Shown here piece after piece: positions 35,291 to 47,385 of a stretch of 64,000 bases of DNA. Position numbers and translations under genes: made by a program. Source of the stretch: Delphinus delphis. Lineage: Eukaryota > Chordata > Mammalia > Artiodactyla > Delphinidae. How positions within the stretch are numbered: the first letter of the stretch is position 1; the number at the start of each line of letters is the position of its first letter. The stretch spans positions 57,566,947 through 57,630,946 of the forward strand of contig NC_082696.1 in assembly GCF_949987515.2 (NCBI RefSeq). Direction: 5' to 3'. Below the pieces are notes generated by a model. The model did not search any database. It had not been told where the DNA came from and saw nothing but the letters and a program-made list of their open reading frames with translations.

Positions 35291-36334
35291 TACGATGTTA
35301 CATACACATGATAACGATTCAATAAAAACTACACCATCAGCCATGTGTGATGCACAATATATGTGCTTTTGTGTATTCTGAATATTGAAATAATTGTCTG
35401 GACTGGTTAATATTGAGGTAGAATGCTGGTTAGAAAAAAAAGTTAATGTTTATTTGCTATTAGAAACAAAGGAAGATTATCTTCAACTAATTATACATGC
35501 ATGTTACCCATGTGCATTATTTTCTTTGTCCTTAGTGACCATGTAATCAGTATGGTCTTCAAGTACAAAAGTTGGGTGGAGACAGAGTAACTTGCTGTAC
35601 ACCACTATAATTTTATTATCTTAGTTCTCTAGCCCCCATTTCTACCTCATAACAGAAAAACACATACTGGCCAATTCAAAGTAACCCAATCTCTTCCCAT
35701 TTAAACTTGGCCTCTAAAGTTTTTACTACTCCCACCCAGCCCCTGGCTCCTTCTCTTTCTTTTCTCCTTGTTGGCATCTGGGTAGTGGAGTGGCTTCCAT
35801 GACATTACCATACGGGGGGCTGAGGGAAGGATGTCCAGTTCTATGCCAACCTCTGTTTTATCTGACCTCCACTGACTGTCTTAATTAGCTTTGGACCACA
35901 GCATCTTTGTTCATTGCATCTTTAATAATGTCCTCAATCCTGACACAACCTTCAGGCATCAGTCCACACAGTCTTCATCCAACTCCTTCCAACCACACAG
36001 CTCCCCACTAGGGAGTATCGACTCTCTCAGCCATTCCCACAGCAGTCTTTGGGGTGGAAGGAGATGGCAGATCACTTAGCTGCTTTCCCCACGCACTAGT
36101 ATTTGAGGGACTGGAGTTTGAGGTCCTCTGGCCTATTTGTCTATACATGTTTCCAGCCATTGCTACTGTTTTCTCTCCAATTTTTGAGCCTTTTGTCTTT
36201 TTATTCTCCTTATCAGGAGACATACTCAACTTCATCATCCAACCTGCCTGGTGAAATTTTTATATCTATATAATATTTTTAACTGATGGGAACTCTTTCT
36301 TATCCTCTGAATCTTCCTTTTCTTCCATTCAAAG
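35291..36334. other. unique sequence, nothing recognised
   Basis: Frames at 35891-36254 overlap on both strands and carry no motif. Confidence 0.4.
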
Positions 36335-36690
36335 TACATGGATTTTATTTTTTATTTTTATTTTATATTGGAGTGTAGTTGATTAACAATATTGTGTTAG
36401 TTTCAGGTGTACAGCAAAGTGATTCAGTTATACATATACATGTATCTATTCTTTTTCAAAGTCTTTTCCTATTCAGGTTATTACAGAGTATTGAGCAGAG
36501 TTCCCTGTGCTATACAGTAGGTCCTTGTTGGTTATCTATTTTAAATATAGCTGTGTGTACATGTTAATCCCAAACTCCCAATATATCCCTCCCCACCACC
36601 CTTCCCCCTTGGTAACCATAAGTTCGTTCTCTAAGTCAGTGAATCTGTTCCTGTTTTGTAAATAAGTTCATTTGTATTATATTTTTCGTG
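36335..36690 (-). mobile_element. L1 3' UTR fragment (cetartiodactyl type)
   Basis: Antisense L1 3' end: 'ttttatattggagtgtagttgattaacaatattgtgttagtttcaggtgtacagcaaagtg'-type sequence at 36362-36420, then 'tgtgctatacagtaggtccttgttgg'. ~355 bp, 5'-truncated. Confidence 0.85.
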
Positions 36691-37137
36691 AATCTTCCTT
36701 TTTTTATTGCACCTTGTTCTGTTTCAGTGATGAAATATTATCTCTCTGATAATATTAATTATAATTTGTTTTTTAAGTTTTCTTCTGTCCTCTGCACTAT
36801 CTCTTTCTCCTCAGAGTTTCCTTTTCCTTTTTTCATGCTTTGTCACTGTCATATATGTTAGAGGCATTCTTCAAATGACTCTGATTCTTGGATATCCATA
36901 TTTAAGAGAGAGAGAATTTAAAACTAAATTAAAAGCCCATGTCTGGAGACAAGCGTCATTGAAATTTCCGGATATTCCACTGGAGATTCTCAATATATTA
37001 TGGTTATCCTCCCTGTCTCTTTGTATTTGTGGGTTTATGCCCTTTTATTCATTAATGTCATGAAGGTAGGGAGAGAAGATGTGGTCAGGAAGGAATGGAG
37101 ATAAATTCGGGTGTTCAATACATCAGATTTTCCCTGG
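36691..37137. other. unique or undiagnosed sequence
   Basis: No gene found. Parts near 36880-36920 could be an old repeat of unknown family. Confidence 0.35.
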
Positions 37138-37544
37138 CTTGTGTTAACATAAAATTAAATGGAGACGAGGCTTGATGATCCCCAAGCAGACAAAACCAGT
37201 AAAGCTACATAAACGAATCTTAATCCAGCTTATTTCGTGAACATAAGTAAAACTTATTTTGTATTCATGCCTCTGATAATCATAAGCAAAACTTAAGTCA
37301 TCTTTCTAAAATTGTATAATTACTTTTAACTGATCCTCTGTCATCTGGAAACACTCATTGTAATAAACAATCATTGTAAAGGTTAAACGATCTTTTCATT
37401 TTCACTTTATAAGCCATCCTGTAACACCATGCCTCTGAGCTTCATAACAGTTTCAGGTTTGAAGTCTCTCTGCTCACAAACAGCTTCTTTCTCACTCAAT
37501 AAAATATTTATATCAAGTCAAGCTCTCTGAATTTTCCTTTGACA
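37138..37544 (+). mobile_element. probable solo LTR (class I ERV-like)
   Basis: About 400 bp opening tgttaacataaaatt (37143 on) and closing ttttcctttgaca (37532-37544). It has a gttcataacagtttcaggtttgaagtctctctg-like U3/R phrase and an aataaaat polyadenylation signal at 37499-37506, which fixes the plus orientation. No retroviral genes are attached. An imperfect ctgg repeat flanks it (37134-37137 and 37545-37548). Family not named. Confidence 0.45.
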
Positions 37545-37690
37545 CTGGAAATATCCTGGGTGGTCAAGTAACATTCCCCATGACTGGAAGTTCCTCTTGT
37601 TCCTCCATCCTCCAAGCTGTGGAGTCAGAGTTCTTGTCCTTTGGTATCTAATATCTAGTCACAACACAACCCCTTCCATTCATAAGAAGT

Positions 37691-38083
37691 TTAAAAAAAA
37701 ACCTTCCCACTCATGCACTCACTGAAGAAATTCACCTCTTTTGAGTCCAATAGAATTTGCTCAATTTGAAGATTAAATTTCCAGCATTCTAAAGACCTCT
37801 TCTCTCTCAAGGACCTGACTTTTGTACAGCAATAGTACACTGGCTCTCCATCTGTTATTTCTTCTGTGGGCATTTCAATGCTTTCTTGGAACTCAGACAG
37901 AGCTGGAAAATACTGTTTAGCTCTGGGTTGAATCCACCCTCCATCTAGGACAACAAATGCTACTTTAATGATGGGTGGAAAGTCTCTGTTCATGAAAACA
38001 TGCAAAAAAAAAGGAAAGCCAGAGTTAAAATTTCCAAATTGTATTCCATTAAAAATAAATGCCATTGAAAGTTTGTAAATCAA
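37691..38083 (-). other. 130-codon open frame with exon-like edges, unidentified
   Basis: Minus frame of 130 codons, free of repeats I know. Inside it, 37725-38000 looks exon-like. On the minus strand a T-rich tract (read as aaaaaaaaa on + at about 38003-38011) precedes 'catgaacag' and the frame enters at RDFPPIIKVAFVVLDGGW. The frame stays open to a TTCA/GTGAGT donor-like site near 37725. Composition is protein-like (mixed charge, W, C, Y) rather than low-complexity. I do not recognise a family; it may be an orphan exon, a retrocopy fragment or chance. Confidence 0.3.
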
Positions 38084-38089
38084 TCATAT

Positions 38090-40861
38090 ATAAAACTAGA
38101 AAGAAGGTTAAAAGACAAAATTAGTAAAATCATCTATCTTCACAATAAGAAGTTAAGGTATACACAAAACAAAAAGATATAAAATATTACGTCAAAGCAG
38201 TAAATATGGGGAGAAGGGAGTAAAAATGCAGAGTTATAAAAATGCATGTGAACTTATGAGATCAGCAACATAAAATAATTATGTATACAGATTGCTATAT
38301 ATAAACCTCATTGTAACTACAAACTAGAAATCTATAATAGATACACACACCAAGAAAAGACAAAAGAATCCAAACATAACACTAAAGATAGTCATCAAAT
38401 TACAAGGGAAGAGAGCAAAAGAAGAATGAAAGAATAAAAAGGGACTACAAAAAAATCAGAAAACAATTAACAAAATGGCAATTAGTACACACATATCAAT
38501 AATTATTTTAAATGTAAATGGACTAAATGCACCAATGAGAAGACACAGTGCCTGAATGGAAACAAAATACAAGACCAATATATATGCTGGCTCCAACAAA
38601 CTCACTTCAGATCTAAAGACAAACACAGAGACTGAAAGTGAGAGGATGGAATAAGGTATCCCATGCAAATAGAAATGAAAAGACAGCTGGGATAGCAATA
38701 CTATATCAGACTAAATAGACTTTAAAACAAAAACTGTAACAAAGAAGGACATTACATAATGATTAAGGGATAAATCCAAGAAGAAGATATAACAATTATA
38801 AATATATATGTATGCAACAGAGGAGCACTTAAATATGTGAAACAAATATTAACAGACATAAAGAGAGAAATTAAGAGTAACACATTAATAGTAAAGGACA
38901 TTAACACCCCACTTATATCAATGGACGTATCTTTCAGACAGAAAATCAACAAGGACTCATTAGCCTTAAATGACACATTAAACAAGATGGACTTAACAGA
39001 TTTATATAGAACATTCCATCCAAAGAATGCACATTCTTTTCAAGTGCACATGGGACATTCTCCAGGATAGATCATATGCTAGGCCACAAAACAAGTCTCA
39101 GTAAATGTAAGAAAACTAAAATCATATCAACCATCTTTTCCTACCACAATGCTACAAGACTAGAAATCAATGACAAGAAAAAAATGGCAAAAAAACCCCA
39201 CACAAACACATGGAGGCTAAACAATATGCTACTAAACAATGAATCACTGAAGAAATCAAAAAAATACCTGGAGACAAATGAAAATAAAAACACAATGATC
39301 CAAAAATCTATGGGATGCAGCAAAAGCAGTTCTAAGAGGGATGTTTATAGCAATACAAGTCTACCTCAGGAAACAAACTAAAAAAAAAAAACTCAAGTAA
39401 ACAACTTAACCTTTCATCTAAAGGAACTAGAAAAAGAAGAACAAACAAAACCCCAAAGTTAGTACGGAAAGATTTCAGATCAGAGTATAAATAAATGAAG
39501 TAGAGACTAATAATAGTACGGACACAAAAACAGACACATAGATAAATGAAACAGAATAGAGAGCCCAGAAATGAACTCACACTTTTATGGGCAATTAATC
39601 TATGACAAAGGAGGCAAGAATATATAATGGGGAAAAGACAGTCTCTCCAATAAGTGGTGCTAGGAAAACTGGATAGCTACTTGCAAATGAATCAACTGGA
39701 CTACTCTCTCACACATGCCCCAAAATAAATTCAAGGGGACAAGGGGAAGATGGCAGAAGAGTAAGATGTGGAGATCACCTTCCTCCCCACAGATACACCA
39801 GAAATACATCTACACGTGGAACAACTCCTACAGAACACCTACTGAACACTGGCAGAAGACCTCAGACCTCCCAAAAGGCAAGGAAGTCCCAAAATAAATT
39901 CAAAATGCATTAAAGACTTAAATGTAAGACCTGAAACCATAAAAATTCTAGAAAAAAAACACAGTACGTTATTTGATATTGGTCTTAGTAATACTTTTTT
40001 GGATATGTCTCCTCTGGCAAGAAAAACAAAAGCAAAAATAAACAAATGGGATTACATCAAACTAAAAAGCTTTTGCACAGCAAAGGAAACTCTCAATAAA
40101 ATGAAAGGCTGCCTACTGAATTGAAAAAGATATTTTATTTTTAAATGACATATCTGATAAGGGGTTAATATCCAAAATATACAACAAACTCATACAACTC
40201 AACATCAAAAAAGCAAACAACCCAACTAAAAAATGGGCAAAGAATCTGAATAGATATTTTTCCAAAGAAGACACACAGATGGCCAAAAGGCACATGAAAA
40301 GATGCTCAGCATCACTAATAATCAGGGAAATGCAAATCAAAACCACAATGAGATATCACCTCACACCTGTCAGAATGGTTATTATCAAAAAGACAACAAA
40401 TAACAAGTGTTGGTGAGAATGTGGAAAAAAGGGAACCCTCGCGCACTGTTGGTGGGAATGTAAACTGGTACAGCCACTATGGAGAACAGTATGGAAATTC
40501 CTCAAAAAATTTAAAATAGAACTACCATACAATCCAACAATTCTACTTCTGGGTATTTATCCAAAGAAAATGCAAACACTATTTTGAAAAGATATATGCA
40601 CCCCTATGTCCACTGCAGCATGATTTACAATAGCCAAGATACGGAAACAACCCATATCTTGTGCCCATAAGTATATGAATGGATAAAGAAGATACAGCAT
40701 ATATACACAATGGAATATTAGTCATAAAAAAAGAATGAAGTCTTGCCATTTGTGACAACATGGATGGACTTGGAGGGTATTATGCTAAGTGAAATAATAC
40801 GAATACTGTATGATTTCACTTATATGTTAAATCTAAAAAAAATGAACAAGCATACATAAAA
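38090..40861 (+). mobile_element. L1MA-type element lacking the reverse transcriptase
   Basis: Sense L1: inter-ORF region (38090-38450), endonuclease half of ORF2 (about 38456-39505), an abrupt junction near 39510, then ORF2 C-terminus to about 40520 and part of the 3' UTR. In the endonuclease, frames 38837-39070 and 39076-39381 carry NDTLNKMDLTDLYRTFHPKN and HMLGHKTSL-like blocks; the usual SDHN is SYHN here. The reverse transcriptase core is deleted. No poly(A) tail at 40861. It carries a later insertion at 39735-39887. Confidence 0.88.
39719..39903 (+). mobile_element. L1 5'-UTR fragment with 16-bp TSD, tail-less
   Basis: Perfect direct repeat cccaaaataaattcaa at 39719-39734 and 39888-39903. 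Between them are 153 bp matching the very start of a cetartiodactyl L1 transcript ('gaagatggcagaagagtaag', 'ggagatcaccttcctcccc', 'aaatacatctacacgtggaac'), ending 'caaaaggcaaggaagt' with no tail. Removing the insert and one repeat restores a continuous host L1 reading. This is 3' truncation, the reverse of usual L1 behaviour. Confidence 0.92.
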
Positions 40862-41829
40862 GGAACAGAGTTCCTGAAGGGCTTGTTAGCATTGCAAAGT
40901 TACAATCTTGAAAGGAGATAGGCAAGATCACCCCCAGGAGGACAACCTGACACATAGCACAGAGCCTGCAGAAAATTTAGTCACCACCTGGGTGCCAGGT
41001 TCAGGGAACAGATATGTTATAGGATGCCTGCCACTACCCCACTACCCCTGCCACCCTTTTCCTCAGGTGATGTAGCACAAAGACAGCACTGCAATCAGTA
41101 CACAGGCGAGGACTGACACATGGGTCCATACATGTCCAAGAGCTGGCAGTGGACAACAGTGGGCTATCAGTAGTCCAGAGGGCAGTGGGCTATCAGTGGG
41201 CAGTGGGCTATCAGTAGTCCAGAGTCTTGAACTCCTTCCATGCCCACTGAGCACTACCTTGTGAAAGAAATACCAGACCAGCCAGAGGAAGATGGGAAAT
41301 TAGTTCCCACTAGCCAGGCCTCCTTCCTGGAAAAAGGCCCAACCCCAGGGCCTGGAGATGACCCTATAGATGCAAGTCCCAGAGCTCCTCTGGACATCTG
41401 GTCACCTTATATGTAGATGGTGTAGGGAGAGGGAGTAAAGGGTTAAAAAGTGTCCTGAAGGAAGAAATGGGACAGAGCCCATGTGAGAGTCACCTGGAAG
41501 GGGACTTAGAAAATTTCCAGGAATGCACACCAAAGCAGCAGGCCTTCTGAGACCAAGGGCCAAGGGCAGGGACTCCACCTCCTCACTTAGAGAAAAACTT
41601 GAGTCTTTCTGATGAATATGAAGCTTTTCTCAAAGAGCTATGACTTATTTTCATGATATCCCATTTAGGGATCAGGGACAATATCTCATCTACTAATATC
41701 TGGGCTCTTAAAAAACATGTTTTTTTCTCCTATGAAAATCCCTTCCTTTTTAAAATTTTTGGGTGGAATTAATTATCCCATTAAAACTAATATTGAAAAA
41801 AATATTACTGAGGTTACCATGTAGCCAGA
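40862..41829. other. unique sequence with a short tandem repeat
   Basis: No gene recognised. 41157-41224 has three copies of 'cagtgggctatcagt' spaced 18-25 bp, two of them followed by agtccagag. The minus frame 41063-41254 spans this repeat and is a shadow. Confidence 0.5.
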
Positions 41830-42025
41830 GGGATGAATTGAAATCTTAGCTGTTCCATACAGGATATATAGCTTTGGGGAATTCAATTCACTTCACTGAG
41901 TCTATTTCCTTATCTGTAAAATGGGGATAATTGCCTCCATAGACTCATGAGGATTAAATAAATGCCCACAAAAGCACTTTACACAGCCCCTGCCACATAA
42001 GGATTCAATAACTGTCTGGTTCTGT
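41830..42025 (+). mobile_element. MIR SINE
   Basis: Good sense MIR: 'cactgagtctatttccttatctgtaaaatggggataat', 'catgaggattaaataaatgcccac' and 'gcacttta..cagcccctgccacataaggattcaataa'. One of the best-preserved MIRs here. Confidence 0.85.
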
Positions 42026-42459
42026 TTCCTCTTCTTTTATAGAAGAGGGATTTTTAACGAAAAAAACAATATAAAGCCAAAATTAGTATTCATGTCACAT
42101 CCAATTCTGTCCCTAGCATGTGTCCCCATTTGCTTTTCCATGTGTTGGTTCCTCACAATACTAATTAGGTCACATCAAACGTGCCATAATTGACCATGGC
42201 ACTTGTGCAGGTTTACATTTTCACACACAAAAACTGAAAATAAATTAATAACCAGCAATTTTGACAATTATGGTCAATTAAATTGTCAACATAACATTTG
42301 ACATATATACTTTGTTTAAAAATAAAAAACTGTCTATTAAAATGCAGATTAGCAACCAACGACGAAGCTCTCATTCTTTTCATATGAAAATGGAACTAAA
42401 GATAAAAAGCATATATGCAACTGTGACATTATCTAAACTTTTTGCTTTGTTATTTATTT
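42026..42459. other. AT-rich unique sequence
   Basis: Nothing recognised. Confidence 0.4.
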
Positions 42460-42900
42460 TATTAAGCAACATAAAATTAGAAAGAACCTGAACATCAAGT
42501 AGTAGGAGTATGTTTATGTATATTATGGCACAGCCATTCTGTTGCATTACTAGCATTAATTACACCTTATAAAGAGTAGGAAGTAACCTAGAAATATTAG
42601 GTTTTATATTTTTTTTACTGAAAAAGAAACCAGAAACCATATTTTTTATTGAAAAAGAAAAATATAAAAGTGTATATTTGCTTTCATTTCCATTAAATTC
42701 ATACAGTATATAATACACAGTGGAGAAATGACAACATATAAAGTAAAAAGATTAGGTTACAAGTTAGTATGTACAGTGATCTTAATTTATATTATACTTC
42801 ATATATGTATTATTTCTTATTTGAACTTTTATTTTCCAAATTTTCTTCAATTAATTTACATTATTTGGAAATCAAAAAATAATAAATTATTTTAAAATAT
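42460..42900 (+). mobile_element. possible L1M 3' UTR fragment
   Basis: Weak similarity to the same old L1 3' UTR type as 28190-28620 ('ggttacaagttagtatgtacagtgatc', 'ttttattttccaaattttcttcaatt'). Low confidence because of AT richness. Confidence 0.3.
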
Positions 42901-43814
42901 GAATATGAGAAAGAATTAGAAGGAAATAGTCCCAAAAATACCAGTATTTATTTTAGGGTAATGGTATTAGATTTTTTTTAATATAAATCAATATATAGTG
43001 ATGATGCTGAATCTCAACAACAGATACAGGTCCCTCTGAGGTCCAACAATCTCCTAAGAGAAGCTGGGGCCCCTCCAACTCTGGCCTACCAAAGCCAGAA
43101 CAGACTCACTGCACATCCCACTCAGTGGGAAGGCCTGTCTCCCATGTCCAAAGGAGGAGAAGCAAATGCCTCTTCTCATGGCCACCTCACAGGCCCAGAT
43201 GGAGAAAAGGCTGGGTATGCCTTTAAGAGCTTTCAAACAAGCTAGTCAGTATATTTAATACTAGGAACAATTTTGAAAAATAATGGCAATAAAACATAAG
43301 TAAAACATAAAATAATCCAAACAATAGGAAATCATCACATATACGAGCTACTACACGTTTGGTTTAAACACAGCCTCTTGTAAACTGCAGAATTTACTGA
43401 TGTTGAAAATAAACTCAGTTAATGAATCTCTACAATGACTACTATTTGGTAATAAAAAATGAAATGAAAAGGATAGACAAACAGATGCTCATATGACCTT
43501 TTCCACTGATCTTCATCACATGCATCAGTAGACAACAGCAACAGCAACAAAACTTTGCCATGAGTTAGCATCAAGCCCCAGGAATAGACCCAACACTCCT
43601 ATCACAGGTACTTTCAAAAGCGCAAGTTTAGTATGACACCATGCAACTCAAACAGAATTGTCATTAGTGCTACCATGCACAAATGACAATATAATGTTAT
43701 ACAGAATATTTGGTGCAAGCATGTGGAAAGTCTACCTGCATAGTTACTTACTGATTTCATCTTCCAAAACCACTGTGTGTCACTGAATGATACCCTTTTT
43801 TTTTTTTCAGGTAA
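42901..43814. other. unique sequence
   Basis: No gene or repeat recognised. The minus frame 43054-43236 has no motif. Confidence 0.4.
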
Positions 43815-43930
43815 GGAAAGTGAGGCTTAAAGAGAGCAGATTAACCAGAATTCAGCTTATGAATGTGGAGCCAGGATTTGAATTCAACCCAGGATATCCA
43901 GCTCCAGAGCACTCATTGTCAGCCATAATG
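43815..43930 (-). mobile_element. MIR SINE
   Basis: Antisense MIR: 'ggtaaggaaagtgaggcttaaagagagcag', 'ggagccaggatttgaattcaacccagga' and 'ctccagagcactc'. Confidence 0.8.
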
Positions 43931-44104
43931 ATATAATGTCTTGATTTTTAACTCCAAAATAGCCTGTAATGAAGAGCCAGACAGGAAGAACATTGAAATC
44001 TAGCCTCAGCACTCATTGAAAGATAGGCTAATAAAGATGAGAGTCTTTATTTGCTGGTATTTATGAATACACATACTTTAGCCATATTGGACTATACACT
44101 ATCT
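43931..44104. other. unique spacer
   Basis: Nothing recognised. Confidence 0.35.
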
Positions 44105-44360
44105 CCCAAAAATGTGTCTGCTTGTAATGTTTCCTCCATCTGGAACCTCCTTTACCCTTTTCAGCCACATCTGACTAAACCTTACTCATCCCTCAAAGTC
44201 ATTCTCAAATGTCCCCTTTTCATTAATCCCACCAACTGATAACTTTCTCTTTGATATCCTGTAGTATTTTGTTTGTATTCTGCCTTGTATTTTAGTTATG
44301 CTTTCTTATTTACTCCACCATATTATTATAGTGGAGCTACACCTCTTCATCTTAATAACC
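44105..44360 (+). mobile_element. L2 3' region
   Basis: Sense L2: 'tgtttcctccatctggaacctcctttaccc', 'cttactcatccctcaaagtcattctcaaatgtcccc', then a diverged end. Confidence 0.6.
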
Positions 44361-44681
44361 TTAGAGCACCTGACACCTGCTACTGCTCCTTCATTGACAA
44401 GTGGGATCCATGTTCCCACCAAACAAATCTTAAAGGAAAATACAAAAGGGCAAACGTTTTCCAAGTAAATTAACTGTATCCCAAAGTAAAACTCAAGAAT
44501 ATTTATAGGAATATAAGAGTGTTCAGCACCCAACAAGGTAAAAGCCAGTGTTTGGTACTCAATCAAAAATTGCCAGATATTCAAATGAAGAGAAAAATCA
44601 ATTAATTGAAACCAACCCAGAGCTGGCACAAATATTGGAATGATCAAACAAGAACATTAAATCAGTTCTTATAACTCTATT

Positions 44682-44866
44682 CCACACAGGGCCACATTCA
44701 TGACCATGAGACCTGTGCGGTAACACAGAACCAACTTCATGCTAGAAAGACGCTACCTTTCATTTAATGCTCTGCTGTCACCGTCTTGAAATTTTTAATA
44801 ATTTTGAACAAGGGGACTTACATTTTCACTTTTCACTAGGACCCACAAATTATACAGCTTATCCCA
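44682..44866. mobile_element. unclassified ~185-bp insertion in the host L1
   Basis: Interrupts continuous L1M sequence between 'cagttcttataactctatt' and 'attctatatgttcaaaaagatt', which also give an imperfect ~9-bp duplication. The insert contains cacagggccacattcatgacc and 'gaacaaggggacttacattttc'. I recognise the style of an ancient interspersed repeat but cannot name it. Confidence 0.5.
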
Positions 44867-45068
44867 ATTCTATATGTTCAAAAAGATTTATAGAAATGGA
44901 AGATATTTTCAAAGGCCAAAATTAAAACTTCTAGAAATGAAAAATACAGTGTTTGAGATAAAAAAAATATATCGAATGGGAATCATGATAAGTTAGACCT
45001 TGTAGAAGAAAAGATTAGAGAAGTTGAAGACATAGCAATAAAAATAATCCAAAATGAAACACAAATAG

Positions 45069-45417
45069 AAAAGGGAATTTTATTTTTTCTTATATATTTA
45101 TATTTTTATGTATTTTATTTATTTTTTTAATTTACTTTTGGCTGCGTTGGGTCTTTGTTGCTGCGTGCGGGCTTTCTCTAGTTGCGGTGAGTGGGGGCTA
45201 CCGTTCGTTGCGGCGCGCAGGCTTCTCATTGCGGTGGCTTCTCTTTTGGTGGAACACGGGCTCTAGGCACGTGGGCTTCAGTAGCTGTGACGCACGGGCT
45301 TAGTTGCTCTGCGGCATGTGGGATCTTCCTGGACCAGGGCTCGAACCCGTGTCTCCTGCATTGGCAGGCAGATTCTTAACCACCATGCCAACAGGGAAGT
45401 CCCAAAAAGGGAATTTT
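45069..45417 (-). mobile_element. CHR SINE, long form with 13-bp TSD
   Basis: Perfect duplication aaaagggaatttt at 45069-45081 and 45405-45417 frames a complete minus-strand long-form SINE (45082-45404), with an antisense tail of mixed T/A runs. Inserted in the ORF1 region of the host L1. Confidence 0.95.
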
Positions 45418-46404
45418 TAAAATAAACAAAATATTGGCTAGCTGTGGAAAAGTCAGAATAACTCTAATATATGTGTAATTTCAGACTCCAAAGTGGAAAA
45501 CATAAAAAATATTTGAAGAACTAGTAGCAAAAATTTTTCCAAATTTGATGAAAACAATAAGCACACATATTCAAAAAGGTCAAAAAACTCAAAGCATAAG
45601 AAACATAAGGAAAACTCTACCAAGACACTTCATAATCAAATTGCTCCAAACCAGCAATAAAGAGAAAATCAGATAGAAGCAATCAGAGATGAAAGACACA
45701 TTACATACAGAGAAACAAGGATAAAATGACAGTAGATTTCTCATCAGAAACAATATGTGCAAGAAGTCAGTGGAACAACATCTTTAAAACACTGAAATGG
45801 AAAAGCTGTTAACTTAGAATTCTATACCCAATGAAAGTATCTTTCAAAAAATAAGGAAAAAAAATTTTTTGAGACATTCTAAAGCTAAAAGAATTCACTA
45901 CCAACAGACCCACATTACAAGCAATATTAAAGTAAGTCCTTCAGGAAGAAGGAAAATGATACCAGATGTAAATATGGGTTTATGCGAAGTAATAAAGAAC
46001 AGCAGAAATAGCAACCACATGGATAAATGTGAAAGTTTTTTTCTTATTATTCAAATCTCTTCAAAAGATAATTGAATGTTCAAACAAAAATAATAAAGTA
46101 GTTTGGGGCATATAAGATTTGTCAAAGTAAAATTATGACAATAGCACAAGAATCAGGAGGGGAAAAATGGAAGTATACTATTACAAGGTTCTTATGCTAT
46201 GCATGATGTGGCATAATATCACTTGAAGGTAGACTATAATAAGTAAAAGATATGTACTGTAAACTCTAAAGCAATCACTAAAATAACAAAAAAAAAATAG
46301 CTAATAAGCCAACAAAGGAGATAAAACTGAGTCATTTAAAAAATTAATTTAATCCAAAAGAAGACAGTGGAAAAAGGGAAAAGGGAATATATAACACATG
46401 GAGC

Positions 46405-46430
46405 CTCTAAGGAAAAAGAATCTGAAAAAG

Positions 46431-46483
<53 letters not shown>

Positions 46484-46562
46484 TTTGCTGTACACCTGAA
46501 AGTAACACAACATTGTAAATCAACTATACTTCAATATAAATAAATACATAAATAAATAAATA
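46405..46562 (+). mobile_element. L1 3' terminus with (AT)n microsatellite
   Basis: 47 bp of pure (AT)n at 46434-46480, followed by the cetartiodactyl L1 terminus 'cactttgctgtacacctgaaag', 'aacattgtaaatcaactatact' and an (AAAT)n tail. Only the last ~155 bp of the L1 are present, inserted in the host L1 inter-ORF region. Confidence 0.75.
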
Positions 46563-46604
46563 AAAGCAAGTTGCAAAATCTTTTTAAAAAAGAAAAAAAC
46601 ACAC

Positions 46605-47010
46605 ATGGGGCAAAAGGTAGACTTGACCTGGAGGGTATTATGCTTACTGAAATAAGTCAGACAAAAAAAGACGAACACTATATATTTTCACTTATATGTG
46701 AAATCTTAAAAAATAAAACAAATGAATAAATACAACAAAATAGAAACAGACCCACACATACAGAGAACAAACTAGTGGTTAACAGTGGGAAAAGCAGTGG
46801 GGGGAGAGGCAAGACAGGGATGAGAATCAAGAGGTACAAACTACTAGGTATAAAATAAATAAGACACAAAGATATAATATACAGCACAAGGCATATAGCC
46901 AATATTTTATAACTTTATATGGAGTATAATCCATAAAAATTTTGAAACACTATGTTTTACACCTAAACTAATATAATATTGTAAGTCAATTAAACTTAAA
47001 TTTGTTTAAA
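46605..47010 (+). mobile_element. L1 3' end, second insertion
   Basis: Sense L1 from 'gacctggagggtattatgcttactg' (ORF2 end) through 'cactatatattttcacttatatgtg' and the 3' UTR 'cagagaacaaactagtggttaacag' to 'gtaagtcaattaaacttaaattt'. The host ORF2 resumes directly after it. Confidence 0.8.
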
Positions 47011-47143
47011 AAGATAGATTTAAACCTAACCATATCAATAATTACATTAAATGTAGTCTAAACCCCATTTAAAAGCAGAGATTGTTGAATTACATAAAAA
47101 CATAAGACCCAACTATATGCTGCTTACAAGAAACAAACTTAAA

Positions 47144-47349
47144 ATATAAAGACACAGGGCTTCCCTGGTGGCACAGTGGTTGAGAGTCCGCCTGCCAATG
47201 CAGGGGACACAGGTTCGTGCCCCAGTCCGGGAAGATCCCACATGCCGCGGAGCGGCTGGGCCCGTGAGCCATGGCCACTGAGCCTGCACATCCGGAGCCT
47301 GTGCTCCGCAACGGGAGAGGCCACAACAGTGAGAGGCCTGCGTACTGCA

Positions 47350-47385
<36 letters not shown>

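Noticed and set aside
41157..41224. CRISPR-like short repeats
   Set aside because: Three imperfect tandem copies without regular spacers in a mammalian genome; an ordinary minisatellite.
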